Shown: positions 1-11,219 of the stretch, piece after piece
Numbering within the stretch: position 1 is the stretch's first letter
How the letters are laid out: every line of letters starts with the position of its first letter
DNA from: Sindora glabra
Lineage: Eukaryota > Streptophyta > Magnoliopsida > Fabales > Fabaceae
Assembly: GCA_020226215.1 (NCBI GenBank)
Contig: CM035234.1
Location: forward strand, 75,285,135 to 75,349,134
DNA: 64,000 nucleotides
Direction of reading: 5' to 3'
The notes under the pieces: generated by a model
Told to the model about the DNA's origin: nothing
Databases searched by the model: none
What the model saw: the letters and a program-made list of their open reading frames with translations, nothing else
Translations under genes and position numbers: made by a program

Positions 1-749
1 GCATGAACTGTATAACAGTGTATCAAGCAAAATACTTCCACTTGGGACATTTCCGTTCCTCATACAGAAAATTTCACAGAAACGTCTAATTTCTTTCATG
101 CCCATAAGCCTCAAAAGTACATAGACTGTAAAAACTTCAAAGTCACCCTCTAACTTCAATCTTTCATCCATAAAAAGCTGGAATGTATTTATTCAAACTA
201 ACTCTACTAAAAATAACAATTCAGACTCTGAAATTGACAGCTAGAATATGTTGATATCACCCTAAAAATTTCCAGACATTATTTGAAAGAATGAGAACTA
301 AGTTGCAGAAAATTGCTTACTTTACATTGACACATTTTGTTAAAAGCATATTTTTTGAGGCAATTCCATCATACTCAACAATTCAAAAGTTCAGACATAA
401 TCAAGTAAGGGATCATTTGGTTTTTAATTTTTACTAAGCTGGCAGTTTCCCCATAGAAAAAAAACATCAGATTAATATAAAGAGAACACACAATGGGATT
501 GCGCGACCACATATTCAGGCAAGGGCTGATCGATAATGATGGATAGCAGATAGGGCAATCATTGCATGATCAACAGGATAATCGATGTCCAAGAGGGAAG
601 AATTTAGTAGACAAACAAGGTAGACACAACTAAAACCACTGAGACGCGATCTGGATTCATGAAGTAAGCTGCTATGGCCAAAGAAGAAGTGAAAAAAGGA
701 AGAAAGGTAGATCACTAGATCCACAAGTATGTGGATAAACGGAAGAAAC

Positions 750-1027
750 CTTGATTTAACAGACGACTGCATATTGGAAGAACTTGCATGAAGGGCCCCA
801 GCTTCTGATGCTCTGCTAGCAACTCCGACAAGTACTGACTGCCAGAAAGCAATAATTTTCTGAATCAAAGTGAAAGAACTACAAAGTAAATCTAATAAAC
901 GTGAATTTGTTTCAGTGTTCTAGGTGAAGTTCGGATAAACATCAAACCTGTCGATGTCTGGAGTGGTTCTAATCTGTGGAGAAGCAGCTCTAGCCGGTGA
1001 GAAATTGGGATTATACAAACCTGACAT
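750..1027 (-). CDS. KH-domain RNA-binding protein (SPIN1/QUAKING-like), first two coding exons, partial
   Basis: Two spliced exons on the minus strand give the N-terminus of a plant STAR/QUAKING-type KH protein. Exon 1 (1027-948) starts MSGLYNPNFSPARAASPQIR and ends at donor CAG|GTTTGA. Exon 2 (838-750) follows acceptor CTGGCAG and reads on in phase as SQYLSELLAEHQKLGPFMQV then LPICSRLLNQ, ending at donor CAAG|GTTTC. This is the conserved N-terminal homodimerisation segment that precedes the KH domain in the SPIN1 family. Rice SPIN1 is an RNA-binding protein linked to flowering-time control; the role here is inferred. I found no third exon in 1-749, so that stretch is probably intron and the KH domain lies beyond the left edge. 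A Harbinger element sits about 650 bp upstream of the start codon. Confidence 0.85.
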
Positions 1028-1675
1028 GATTTCGTTCTTTTAGCTTGGTTTAAGGAATTGGAGAAGGAAAAGGGTTTTTAGGAGTTGCAGAAGAAAAAGG
1101 GGAAACAGAGCACCATCAATAAAGGAGGAAGTGGTCTGTAATGAGGGAGAAAGCTAGAAGAAAGGGTGCAGACAGCTCTCTGAAAAATTTACAGACAAAT
1201 CTGTTACATTAAATCATATTAAATTAATTTTCTACCGTCTAATGAATTTTCCTTTGTTGCTCTCCTCCTGGTCCGGTCCACAGCCTGAAATTGTGTACGA
1301 AAAAAAGGAAAATAAAAAGAATAAAGAAAAGAACGCAGGAAGTGGAAAGTGAGCAGAAAAAGACTGTTTTTGACAGTAGCTGGCTGGCTGGATGGCTGGC
1401 TGGATGGCTATGTAAGTAGGCCAGCAGAGGGATAATTATATGGTGTGGGAATGACTGAAGAGGGTATGAAGGAGGAAGACACACTTGTCAGACATGCAAA
1501 GAATCAAAGGGTTGTAAATTCAAATGCATTTGTATCATTGTTTTATTCTACGTTTGCCAGACAAAGCTATGCAGAGGCCAATGGTATTTGATAATGATGT
1601 TTGCCAACGCGGTCTTAGCTGTTGACACTGCAAATATGAATGACACTACGTCGTTTTGATCATGCTCGTGTAGCT
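1028..1675 (-). promoter_or_regulatory. 5'-UTR and upstream region of the KH-domain gene
   Basis: This stretch lies between the KH-protein start codon and the left end of Harbinger element 1. The first 150 bases or so are purine-rich on the plus strand (pyrimidine-rich on the transcript strand), as is common in plant 5'-UTRs. At 1379-1410 a short tetranucleotide-like array (CTGGCTGGAT/GGCTGG units) is visible. I could not place a TATA box with confidence. Confidence 0.45.
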
Positions 1676-2211
1676 TAACATTCTGTTTGGTTGCGTAGAA
1701 AACAGGGGGGAAGAGAAAAAACGGGGTGAAAACGGAGGAGATTTTTCGATTTTCATCCGTTTGGCAACAAGTGAAAACCGGGGAGAATAGAAAAATTTTT
1801 TTGTCTCCGTACATGGGTCCCACGTGATAAAATTCTCCTCAGTTTTGAGAAGAAATGAGGAGAAAATGCAGCAGAACTTCTGCTAGCCGCGAGTTCGAGT
1901 TCGGAAGGGAGCATTTGCAGCAACAAGCAGCCGAGCCATCTTTACTGTCCATTTCTGCCGCCGACGAGCTCCGACCAGCCTGATTTTTGCCGGTATGCTT
2001 TTCTCCTTCTTCGTCGTTGTGTGTGGCTGCCGTGTTGGAGGTTCGTCTGTCCGTCGTTCTGTTCTCCGGTTGAAGGTGGCTGTGCTCTGCTTCACACCGG
2101 CGCGGGAAGCTGGAAGACGGCCGATCTACGGCTGCAGATGGCCGATGAAGCAAGGCCCGCCAGTTCCGAGTGCAGGACGACGGCAGATCTACAGAAGACC
2201 CGGCTTCTGGT

Positions 2212-2236
2212 GTTGACCCGGTTGGACTGGGTCAAC
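2212..2236. repeat. Inverted repeat in the Harbinger 1 leader
   Basis: GTTGACCC and GGGTCAAC form a perfect 8-bp inverted repeat around a 9-base spacer, at the 3' edge of the element's GC-rich block and just before a poly-T/poly-A stretch. It could be a transposase or transcription-factor site, or a hairpin in the leader RNA; nothing in the sequence decides which. Confidence 0.5.
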
Positions 2237-3057
2237 CCGGTCCGGTTCTTTTTTTAAAAAAAAAATAAATTAGACAAAATTTTCTGAATAATTAGAATAT
2301 TTGTATTCTTCATTAATTATTAGATTATCCTTAGTTTATTTAAATTTGGATGATTATGATAAAAATATGTAATTTTGAATACCATGATTTTATTTAAAAA
2401 AAAATGTATTAGAGAATTTTGACCTAATAAGGAATAGATATGAATTATCTGATTCATTTTAACATAATATATGTGAATTGTTTGAAAGTTAGAAGATGAA
2501 GTTTGCTATATAAGGGTATTGTTTATTTCATTGAAAAAATTATCCTAATTCCTTGAATTAATTTGATTAAGGGACACAATGTTCAGTACTAGTGATGATA
2601 GTTAATAGAGCAATATGAATCTTATTAATTTATTTCCTGATATTATTAGCTGACATGCATATTAATATGCTCATGTACAATCCAAAAAATTAACATTGAT
2701 AAGCTGCTTAGTTTCAAAATTAATAGTAACTGTGTTAGGTTTAGGAAGTTAATAACTAACTTTTGGATTAATCTTCTATTGTTACAGGTTACATTAGCAG
2801 TAGCCATTTTACATCTGTCGGTAGTTGCAGGTAATGTGAGCTCATGTAATATGTACTATATTGGATTATACCTTATTATGCTGATTTGAATTAATATTTG
2901 TTTAATTGGTGCAATATCATAGCATACTTGTCTGTTGTTCAATAATAAGAAAAGCATTGCAATCTTATATTTGTAATATTGTTTGGGAATGACTGAATCT
3001 TACTTCAGTTTCTCCTTTATTTGAGTTGACTATTACACTCCCACCACAGGTGTAGTA

Positions 3058-4533
3058 ATGGAAGGTGAAGATGATAATGTATTTGATGAGCTTATGGAAT
3101 TGAAACAATTGATTAACTTTGAGGCGATAGAAGAGTGGCAAATGCGATGGCGAATGTGTGCTGTGCAACTTGCATGTATTATTGTTCATACCATGCATTT
3201 GTTAACTGTGCAAGCAACACTCGTTAGTGCACCTAATCATGCATTGAATACCGAGAGAGAGCAAATGAGAGAACAGTTAATGCGTAATCTGCTAACTACT
3301 GATAAGTGTCATGATGTTATAAGAATGAGTCCTCGTGCTTTCCTCCTGTTGTCCGAGAAATTGAGAGGAACTGGTAGGGTGAGGGATTCTATACATGCTA
3401 CAGTAGAGGAGCAATTAGCGAGATTTTTGCACATTTTATCACACAATGTCAAGAATAGAATTGTATCATTTTTCTTCCATCGATCGGGGGAGACAATCAG
3501 TAGGCATTTTCACAGTATTCTACTAGCGGTTATATCACTGGAGAATGAGTACCTGATTCAACCTTCAGGTTCAGAGGTTCCACCACAGATACTTAACAGC
3601 CAGAGATTCTTTCCTTACTTCAGGGTAAGATAGTATAGGAATTAGATCTAGTTATTATGTATATATTAATTGTTTGTGTGTCGTTGGATCATCACATAAT
3701 AATTGTTATGTTAATTGAATTACAGGATTGTGTTGGAGCTATAGATGGAACACATGTGCGCGTAAAAGTTCCAAGTAGAGATGCCCCTCGTTTTCGAGGC
3801 CGGAAGGACTTCCCGACCCAGAATGTCTTGGCTGCTTGTACATTTGATATGAAGTTCACTTATATACTAGCTGGCTGGGAAGGAACTGCATCAGACTCTA
3901 GGATCTTAAAGCATGCCTTAACTAAGCAGGGAGACAAACTTAAGATACCTAGAGGTTAGTAAACATTATTTTATTAAGCATCATATTCAGTGATAGTGAT
4001 TTGTCACTTATATATGTTGTTGTAAGAGAGTTTTATAGCATGTATTAATGTAAGTTTTTTATCTGTCAGGTAAATATTACTTGGGAGATGCAGGATATCC
4101 CTTGAAGAGTGGTGTACTGACACCATATAGGGGTGTGCGCTACCACTTAAAGGAGTACTCAATGCGTGGTCCGCAAAATGCAAAGGAAATCTTCAACCAC
4201 CGGCACGTTTCACTGAAAACGGTTATTGAAAGAGCATTTGGTGTAGTGAAAAAAAGATTTCCTATCATAGCAAGTGGCACGGAGCCCCATTATTCCTTTG
4301 AAACCATGTCTGACATTGTGGTTGCATGTTGTATATTACACAATTTTTTGTTGGACATTGATCCTGATGAGCGTTTGATAGATGAAGTGGATCGTGAGAT
4401 ACTTCAAGGTGTGGGGGATGATCTTGGAGATCACGATGCACGAACCTCAGAGGAGGATTACAGACAAGGACTAGTTCTTAGGGATAATATAGCTACTCAA
4501 ATGTGGAATGATTACCAAGAAAGTTTAGGATAA
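3058..4533 (+). CDS. PIF/Harbinger transposase (HARBI1-like, DDE_Tnp_4), three exons, intact frame
   Basis: Exons 3058-3624, 3726-3954 and 4070-4533 join in phase to a 419-residue protein with no stop. Both introns have GT and AG ends (donors GGGTAAGA and AGGTTAGT; acceptors TTACAG and TGTCAG). The N-terminal part (about 60-190) is the helical DNA-binding region with RMSPRAF and FFFHRSGETISRHF. The RNase H-fold catalytic part begins at DCVGAIDGTH. Likely catalytic acids are D196 (IDGTH), D272 (GDAGYP) and E319 (IERAFG), close to the DD47E spacing of the PIF family as I recall it; D246 (SDSR) is also conserved. The length is normal for plant Harbingers. The Myb-like partner gene follows 240 bp downstream on the same strand. 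Function is cut-and-paste transposition with TAA/TTA target choice. The start was chosen because it gives the conserved N-terminus, shared with element 2. Confidence 0.9.
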
Positions 4534-4774
4534 GTTTGATGTGTCTGCCAAGTAATGCTTGTATCATGTTGTAATTACAAAGACCTTGGTGTTTTCAAGA
4601 AATTTATTGCACATTTTGTGTCCCGGATAGAATTCGAAATGCAATGATTTTTATATGTTCTTTGTAGAAATGAAATATGTAATTTTGTTTTTTCTATTAT
4701 TTCTCAAAAAAGACAAGGTTATGTTGAAGTCTGTGAACTGATTTATATTAATTTGGTAAAGTGCAGGTGCATCC

Positions 4775-5865
4775 ATGTCTAAGAGTCGAAGATCAGAAAA
4801 AGGACAAGGTTCCTCCAAGGATAACTTACGCTGGACACATGACATGGATACCACGCTTTTGGACGCCTTGTTAGAGGAAGCCCTTAAGGGGAATAGGCCT
4901 GATGGGATATTTACGTCTTTTGCATACGCCACCATAGTGAAGACTATGCAAGCAGCAGTAGGACCATCACTCCAGAGGCAACACATTAAAAATAGGTTGA
5001 AGACATTGAAGTCAATTTTCCATGAATGTTATGATTTATTCCATAACTGGAGTGGGGTTGGTTGGAATCCAGTGACACATATGTTTGAGGCAGAAGTAGA
5101 AGTCTGGGAAGAAATTATTAAGGTAATTATAGAAGAATATGATACAATATTTTAGAATTTTCTTTCATCACTCATTATGACTATTATTACTGACTATTAT
5201 TCCATACACAGGATAAGCCGGAAGCACAAAAGTGGAAAAGAACTCCAATTTACAACTATGACAAGCTAACGGATTTATTTGGAAAGGACAGGGCATCAGG
5301 AGTAAGAGCTGAGAGTGCAAGAGACAAGGTGCAACGATGGAACAGGGAGACTATTGACCTTAATGACGGTTTTGATGGTATGGATGATTCTGACATCCAT
5401 TTGGGAAATGAAGGCCACAACTCTGCAGGTGTACAGGATACCTATAGTCCTGTTTATGGTGGTTCAACTCCATCCCAAGGAAATCAATCACAGGGAACTA
5501 CATCTTCTAAAGGAACTAAAAGGAAAGCTCCTATGATTGATTTGGTGGAGAGTGGATATGAAAAAATGCAGTTAGGACTTGACAATTTAACTGAGGTGAT
5601 GTGGGAAGGGGTTGCACTAGCTAAAACATAGATTGAGATAGCTAGAGAAGGTATTGTAATGATTCAAAGAAGGGGACCTCAACATTATAGTCCTGCAGAG
5701 GTGTGGAGTGAGCTAGAACACATAGGAGTGATGCCAGAGCTCCGACTCCAATGCTATAATTTCTTGTGTGATAACGAGAACGCCAAGCAAAAGTTCTTTG
5801 GCGTTCCACAAGAGATGCGCTGGAATCTTCTCTACCAGCTCATGAAAGATGCAGGAATCTTCTAA
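4775..5865 (+). pseudogene. Harbinger Myb/SANT-like accessory protein, one premature stop
   Basis: Exons 4775-5122 and 5212-5865 are separated by a GT-AG intron. Exon 1 starts MSKSRRSEKGQGSS and carries the Myb/SANT-like (Myb_DNA-bind_3) domain: RWTHDMDTTLLDAL, then KNRLKTLKSIFHECYDLF and GVGWNP. Exon 2 holds a low-complexity linker and a basic KGTKRK stretch, then the conserved C-terminal domain (AEVWSELEHIGV, YNFLCDNENAKQKFFGVP). An in-frame TAG at 5629-5631 cuts the protein to 255 residues. The frame continues open after it for another 77 codons to a normal end with full conservation, so the stop looks recent. In the family this protein binds the element ends and brings the transposase into the nucleus. 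The truncated product keeps the DNA-binding domain but loses the C-terminal domain. Confidence 0.85.
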
Positions 5866-6789
5866 GCACTCCTCCGATGTGTTGTATTTTTATCCAGGTT
5901 TGTATGTCACTAATAGGAACCATTCTTGTTTTATAGCCATCACTAGTTGTCTGTAACTAAAATGATCTAGTTATACATAATCATGCATGAACTTACATTA
6001 TGATGATTTGTTGAGATGTAGGTCACTACAAGAACCTAGATGCTTCAAGTGCCGTGGAAGACTACATTGTTAGTAATGTTATGGATTGACACAAATGTTA
6101 TGATTGAGAAATGTGTACTGTATATAATATGGAGTTATTTGCTTATGTTGGATTATTGTAGTATATGTCCCTATGCTTGTATGGATCATGTAAGACTTCT
6201 TTAACTAGTCCTATGAACACGCACAATTTTATCGGATCATGTATGTTTCCCACTAGTGCATCCATGTATATTTTCTAATATGTTTAGTGTAAGAGTTATT
6301 AGATTGAAGTCAATATCTTGATTGTTAATATGTTGTTGATTATTAGAAGGGTTCTGTATATTTTCCCCATGAACACGTACAGTTATTGATGATTATTATG
6401 TTAACACATTTTATAATACATCTTATTTTGAATTGATAATATTCAGTAAAAGGAGGATAAAGTTAATATCTTTCTATTTCATATGATAATGAGATTATTC
6501 AATTTTATAATGTGCATGTCTTCTTAATTTTTTAGTATGTAAATTTGTAAAAAGTGATGAAAAAATATGATGGCTTGGAATTATAATTAATTAATTATTT
6601 TAAATTTAATTAATAAATTATTTTAATTAAATTTATTCTATATGTAAATAATTTAATTTTTATTTTCAATATTATTTTGGTATAATAAATATTTTTGTAT
6701 TAATTTTATATCCATTCAAATTATCTATATTATTTCTCTCTTATTTTCTCCTCTATCCAAACACACTATTTTCTTCTGCATTTTCTTTT

Positions 6790-6917
6790 CTCTTCTGTTT
6801 TCTCTTACAACCAAACAACCCTGAAGAAAATAATTTCTCCTTTATTTTCTTTCTCCTCCATTTTCTTTTCTCCTCCATTTTCTTTTCTCCTCTTTTCTCT
6901 TGCAACCAAACAAACCC
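6790..6917. repeat. Duplicated right-end repeat of Harbinger 1
   Basis: The terminal motif CTTGCAACCAAACAAACCC has a near copy CTTACAACCAAACAACCCT about 100 bases inward, with TTTTCTCC-rich repeats between them. Such subterminal repeats can be transposase or Myb binding sites, or may mark an older end. Confidence 0.6.
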
Positions 6918-6920
6918 TAA

Positions 6921-8458
6921 AGCTTAAATTTGTGGTGGGTTTTCCATTGCGTTTCCGTTATTTGAATTTTGTGGCTTGTGCTTTGTCCTGCCACCATGGT
7001 ATTGTCAAAATTTTCATCAATTTTAAACTTGGAACAAAGCAGGCGTATGAGTGTGGTTCCATTTACAAACTTCTGTTTACAAAATTTGAATAAATTGAAA
7101 ATTTTATCCCCCAGAGATGTAACGTCCAATAATTTAATTCAATTCCTTTTGAAACCAACACAAGATTAATAAAATTGGGCTCAATGACAATATAAAGTGT
7201 AGTACTAATTTAATATTAAATTAATTTTTTAGACATAAATTTGTCCATTTTCTATTTTGATCTTTTATTCTATAGTATAATCTTCACAATGAAAAACATT
7301 TTTAGTACTAGCTTGGAAAATGCCTCGGGCCTTTAAATAAGTGAAAGGAGGGGAACAAAAATATTTTTGTTGTTTGGATGAACAAGTGAGAAGACGAGAT
7401 AAGAAAAATATGAGTTAAAGTAATGTGAAGTAAAAAAAATATAATTTGAAAAAGTATCTTCTTAATTTGCATGAGGCATGAAGACATATTATAAATAATA
7501 ATATGTACAAGAGAGAGTTAACTTGTAGTAAAGTTCATATTAATTAATTGATATTGAAATTTTTTGTCCTCTTTATTTTTTTCTTCTTCTTTTGTTGCTA
7601 AAATCATAAAAATATAATAATTTTGTTAAATAACGTAGAAATATCTCTTATTCTCATGCTTATAAAGCCATGAAGGAAAATCAAACCATAATTGTAAAAA
7701 AAAGATTTGCACAAAATAACAAACAAATTCATCCCTAGAAAATAAATATGATATCAAATTGGTTCTAAATTTATATATAGATATCAATGTAGTTCTTCCC
7801 TTAGCTTTTACATTAGTTTTAATAGTTGGTGTAAATTGATTGCAATATAAAATTTAGGATCAATTTGATTTCATACTCATCTTTCAAAAATTTATTCATT
7901 TTCTCACAAAATTTCATATTTGACCTTGCAAAAGAAGGAAAAAATATTGACTAGCACTAAAAATTTATTTACTTTATTATTTTAATAAGAGGCTTGCCAC
8001 TTTTTATAATGCTCTATTTTAAATGAGATTATATGAAAAAAATACTTAAACCACAATATAGTATTACTATGGAAGCCTATACAATTACATGAGGAATGTT
8101 CAAGAAATGGATAACCTAATTTTTATGGATATCTGTTTGCTGGATTACTCACTACTCTGGAGTTCATTATATATGTCGCTTTCTTAATACTTCTTTCTCA
8201 CCAATACCCCTCTCTTTCTCTTGCCCCACCCCACACACATATATTTATTTTAAGTTTTAACTCTTGTTACTTTGTAATTTATGCACTATTTCTTTTCTTT
8301 TTATTTGCTTTATTGTATTTTTCCTTCAATTAATATTAATTAATTATATAATCTTTTTCCAACTTTTATTACCTTATTAGTCACACATTATTTCCTTTTT
8401 TTTAATTACTTTGTTGTATTTTTTTCTTTTACATGTCAATTTATATTGTTTATAACTT
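6921..8458. other. AT-rich intergenic stretch without a recognised gene
   Basis: Only short chance reading frames with no recognisable motif are present. The composition is A/T runs with pyrimidine-rich patches (for example 8180-8240). I see no RNA gene and no clear transposon ends. Confidence 0.5.
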
Positions 8459-8662
8459 AAACATTAAGTTCTCATTTGGTGCATCATTTAAAAGGTAATA
8501 ATAATATAAATAAATAATATCATATTTTATCTAGTGTCTAAGCCATATAAAAGATAATATAATATAATCTAGTCAACTTATTTATTTAGTCAATGTAGGA
8601 TAAATTAATTCTCTATTTAAACCCATTATAATAAGATAAGATTAGAATATAATTTATTACTC

Positions 8663-8680
8663 ATAATTTAGCTTTAACTT
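8663..8680. repeat. Target-site duplication of the LINE, left copy
   Basis: ATAATTTAGCTTTAACTT is repeated without mismatch at 10733-10750, on the other side of the LINE. It lies next to the element's A-tail (read on the minus strand), as target-primed reverse transcription predicts. Confidence 0.9.
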
Positions 8681-10732
8681 TTTTTTGCTAAAAACCATGC
8701 CCAAAGGCAATTTATTGATATTGAAAAGACAAATCAACCAAAGAAGGTGGATATGTCTTAGGATACATAAAGAGATAAAATAGCAAGAAGCTGAGACATT
8801 TAACCAGCACTGATTTTTATAATGCGACTGACCCATTTAGCAAATTCATAAGTCACTATATTACAAGCCCAAGGGCACCACACAAGATGGACATTTGGAG
8901 CAATTGATAAAAGATTCATAACAATTTCAAAAGTGGGTTTGACCTTCCAAGGGCATTCAATCTTCCTTTTTAGAGCTTTGATTACCATCTTGTAGTCACT
9001 TTCTATTTAGATCATAAAATCATAAAATTTGAAAGCAACTAAGATTGCCTTGTGAATAGATAAAAACTCTACTAAAAGAGCAAATAAACATTTAAAATTA
9101 TCATACCAAAAACTAAGAACCCCTCCTTCTGAATTACGAGTAACCACAGCCATAAAAGCATAATCATAATTCCAAGATGCATCAATATTAAATTTAATGG
9201 TGTTAACTGGTAGTGGCTGCCAAATAAGAGTGGGTTTGAAATGCTTAGAAAGGTGGGCTTAGGTCATGAAATTTGAATGTCCCGAAATCGAACCACCCAC
9301 AATACTAGCATTTAGATTGGCTATGTGGTCGGCTTGATATAGCTGGGTGCTTATTTCTGCATCGAGTTTGCCATCTGCATCCGTTAGGGGTCAGATACAT
9401 TTTCTTTCTTCAACAAATTCCCTCTCAATTGAGACTAAAAACAGCTCAATATCCATAGGATTTTCATTGTGCACCATGGAATTTCATGTGTCCCATATCT
9501 GGCATATCACTATAGTAGCAAAAATCATAATGTCCAAATGTAAATCGAGGTTATAGGATGTCCCTAGTTTCGTGGATCCTTTAAAGATTGCATAAAAGAA
9601 ATTTGCCATTGATTTTGAATGTAGCTTCTTTATTCACATGTCCTATAATTGGAACCAAACAAAACGCTTGACAAAGCAGCATTCTAGAAGATGGATCTTT
9701 GTTTCAAGAGAATTGGAGCAAAGAGGGCAAAAGATATTTTCGATTCTAGCAAACATTGAAATACCAGTTAGCAAAGGTAAGACCCCACTAATAAATCACC
9801 ATAGTAGCATTTTATAATGATTTTGAAGCCATGAATTCCAAAGGGAACCCTACATTTTTTAAGGACTCAGAATGAAAGGGTCTTTAATAATAGATTGCTA
9901 GGCTAAGTTAACTAAGAAATGCCCATTTATATTTAAACCTCAAATTAATTGTTTGTTACCTGATGGCTGAGGTTAGATTTTAATTATCTTTATTGCATCA
10001 TTTAACTAAAATGATTGCATAATCATTGCCTTTCTATAAGCTCATGAACTAATGGCTTATTAATGATATTAAAAGCTATAATTGGTTGGGGGTTTAAAAC
10101 TTGTATAGTTAGGAACCCAGGGGTCCCTAAAGGCTCTAACTTGTCTCCCATCTCTAATAATATAGCATTTTTTGCTATTAATTAGCATTTTTCTTTCCTG
10201 TATTCCTTGCCACACCCATAAACCTCTAATGTTTGGTTCTCAAAACTAGTCACAACTTTTAAGATATTTATGTTAAAAACACTGGACCTAGTGAAGTTTC
10301 ATTTGTGTGACCATTTTCCAAGTTAGCTTGGCTAGTAATGCAGAATTTAAGTGATGAAATTGCTTAAAGCCAAGTTCCCCATATCTCTTAGGTAAGCATA
10401 TCTGATTTTAAGGTTGTGGACAAAAGTAATGTTATTTTTTCGGTTCTGCCCCTCACCCGAATCTGTGATAAATGGAATCTAATTTGTCACATATTATGTT
10501 AGGAAACTTGAGTGTAAACATAGAATAAATGGGTAGTTATTAGAAAATGGACTGGACTATGATATATCTTCCTACCCATGATAATGCCTTCTTTCTCCAA
10601 CCATTGAATCTAGCTCGAGCTTGGTCAAGTAGGTATTGGAAGTCTTTAGTTTTTTATCGTGAAAGGAATAAGGGAATACCTAAGTAGTGTGTAGACTTCC
10701 TTATTTCTCTGATTCCCATAAATCTCATTCCT
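8681..10732 (-). mobile_element. 5'-truncated L1-type LINE (end of RT, zf-RVT, RNase H)
   Basis: Read on the minus strand, from high to low coordinates: a reverse-transcriptase end with YLGIPLFLSR-like and ARARFNGWRKKALSWVGRYI sequence (about 10690-10560); a zinc-binding reverse-transcriptase module (zf-RVT) with CPLCSNSLETKIHLLECCF (about 9730-9670); and an RNase H domain (FNIDASWNYDYAFMAVVTRN, about 9190-9130, ending near 8800). Several stops and shifts break the frame. The upstream part of ORF2 and all of ORF1 are missing, as expected for 5' truncation. The 3' end has a short A-tail (TTTTTT on the plus strand at 8681). An 18-bp duplication flanks it exactly. The order of domains is that of plant L1-type LINEs. 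Confidence 0.9.
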
Positions 10733-10750
10733 ATAATTTAGCTTTAACTT
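10733..10750. repeat. Target-site duplication of the LINE, right copy
   Basis: Identical 18-bp partner of 8663-8680, bordering the truncated 5' end of the LINE. Confidence 0.9.
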
Positions 10751-11219
10751 AATTTTACATCATTCTATCATCATTAATGATTTTTATGTAACTTAATTTA
10801 GCCTTTTGTATCATTTTTAATTTAATTTTAATTTATATTATATTTTAAAATATTAATAATTAATGTTTACTTAAAAATAAATAAAATATAATAAACATAT
10901 CAATTGCTATTAATTAAAATTACCATAAAATAAAACTTTAAAAAATTTATAATTAACAAATACCATAAAATAACTATGATATGTAAACTATTTTTAAAAT
11001 AAGGCTAATTTTGTTAAAATAAAATTTTTAATACTATTGTGTTACATACATATCTAATGATAAATATTTGATAGTATAAGTTTATACCATCAAATTATTT
11101 ATATGGTTACTTATCAAATAGTTGATAGTATTATATTTTCTCTTTTCATTATTCTATACTATACTATCACCTTTGTTTCTCCTATCCTACCTTATCATGT
11201 CCTCCAAATGTGTTCTCAT

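Larger units (their letters stand above)
1679..6917 (+). mobile_element. PIF/Harbinger DNA transposon, near-complete (element 1)
   Basis: The left terminus reads CATTCTGTTTGGTTGC and the reverse complement of the right terminus reads GGGTTTGTTTGGTTGC, so the terminal inverted repeats match at 12 of 16 bases. Both ends are flanked by TAA (1676-1678 and 6918-6920), the 3-bp duplication typical of PIF/Harbinger. Inside, in one orientation, are a three-exon transposase gene and a Myb/SANT-like gene, the standard two-gene layout of plant Harbingers. A GC-rich block (about 1880-2250) near the left end probably holds the promoter and leader. An extra inverted-repeat-like copy lies near the right end (about 6798-6822). 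The transposase frame is open; the partner gene has one stop. Confidence 0.92.
8466..11219. mobile_element. Probable small TIR element (MITE-like), split by a LINE
   Basis: The left end (AGTTCTCATTTGGTGCATC) and the reverse complement of the right end (TGAGAACACATTTGGAGGAC) are imperfectly similar, both with CATTTGG and followed by AAGGTA-like sequence. Once the LINE at 8681-10732 is removed, about 680 bases of very AT-rich non-coding DNA remain. The target duplication is not clear, so the superfamily is open (Harbinger-like is possible). Confidence 0.35.

Noticed and set aside
515..868. 117-codon minus-strand frame
   Set aside because: It overlaps KH-gene exon 2 in another frame and runs into the intron; the spliced reading matches a known family, this one does not.
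1239..1823. Two minus-strand frames at 1239-1484 and 1548-1823
   Set aside because: They are low-complexity and span the upstream region and the Harbinger end; no domain is recognisable.
1839..2257. Overlapping frames on both strands in the GC-rich block
   Set aside because: High GC lengthens chance frames. There is no motif, and the position fits the leader of the transposase gene.
4651..4986. Minus-strand frame opposite the Myb-like exon
   Set aside because: It is an antisense shadow of exon 1 of the Myb-like gene.
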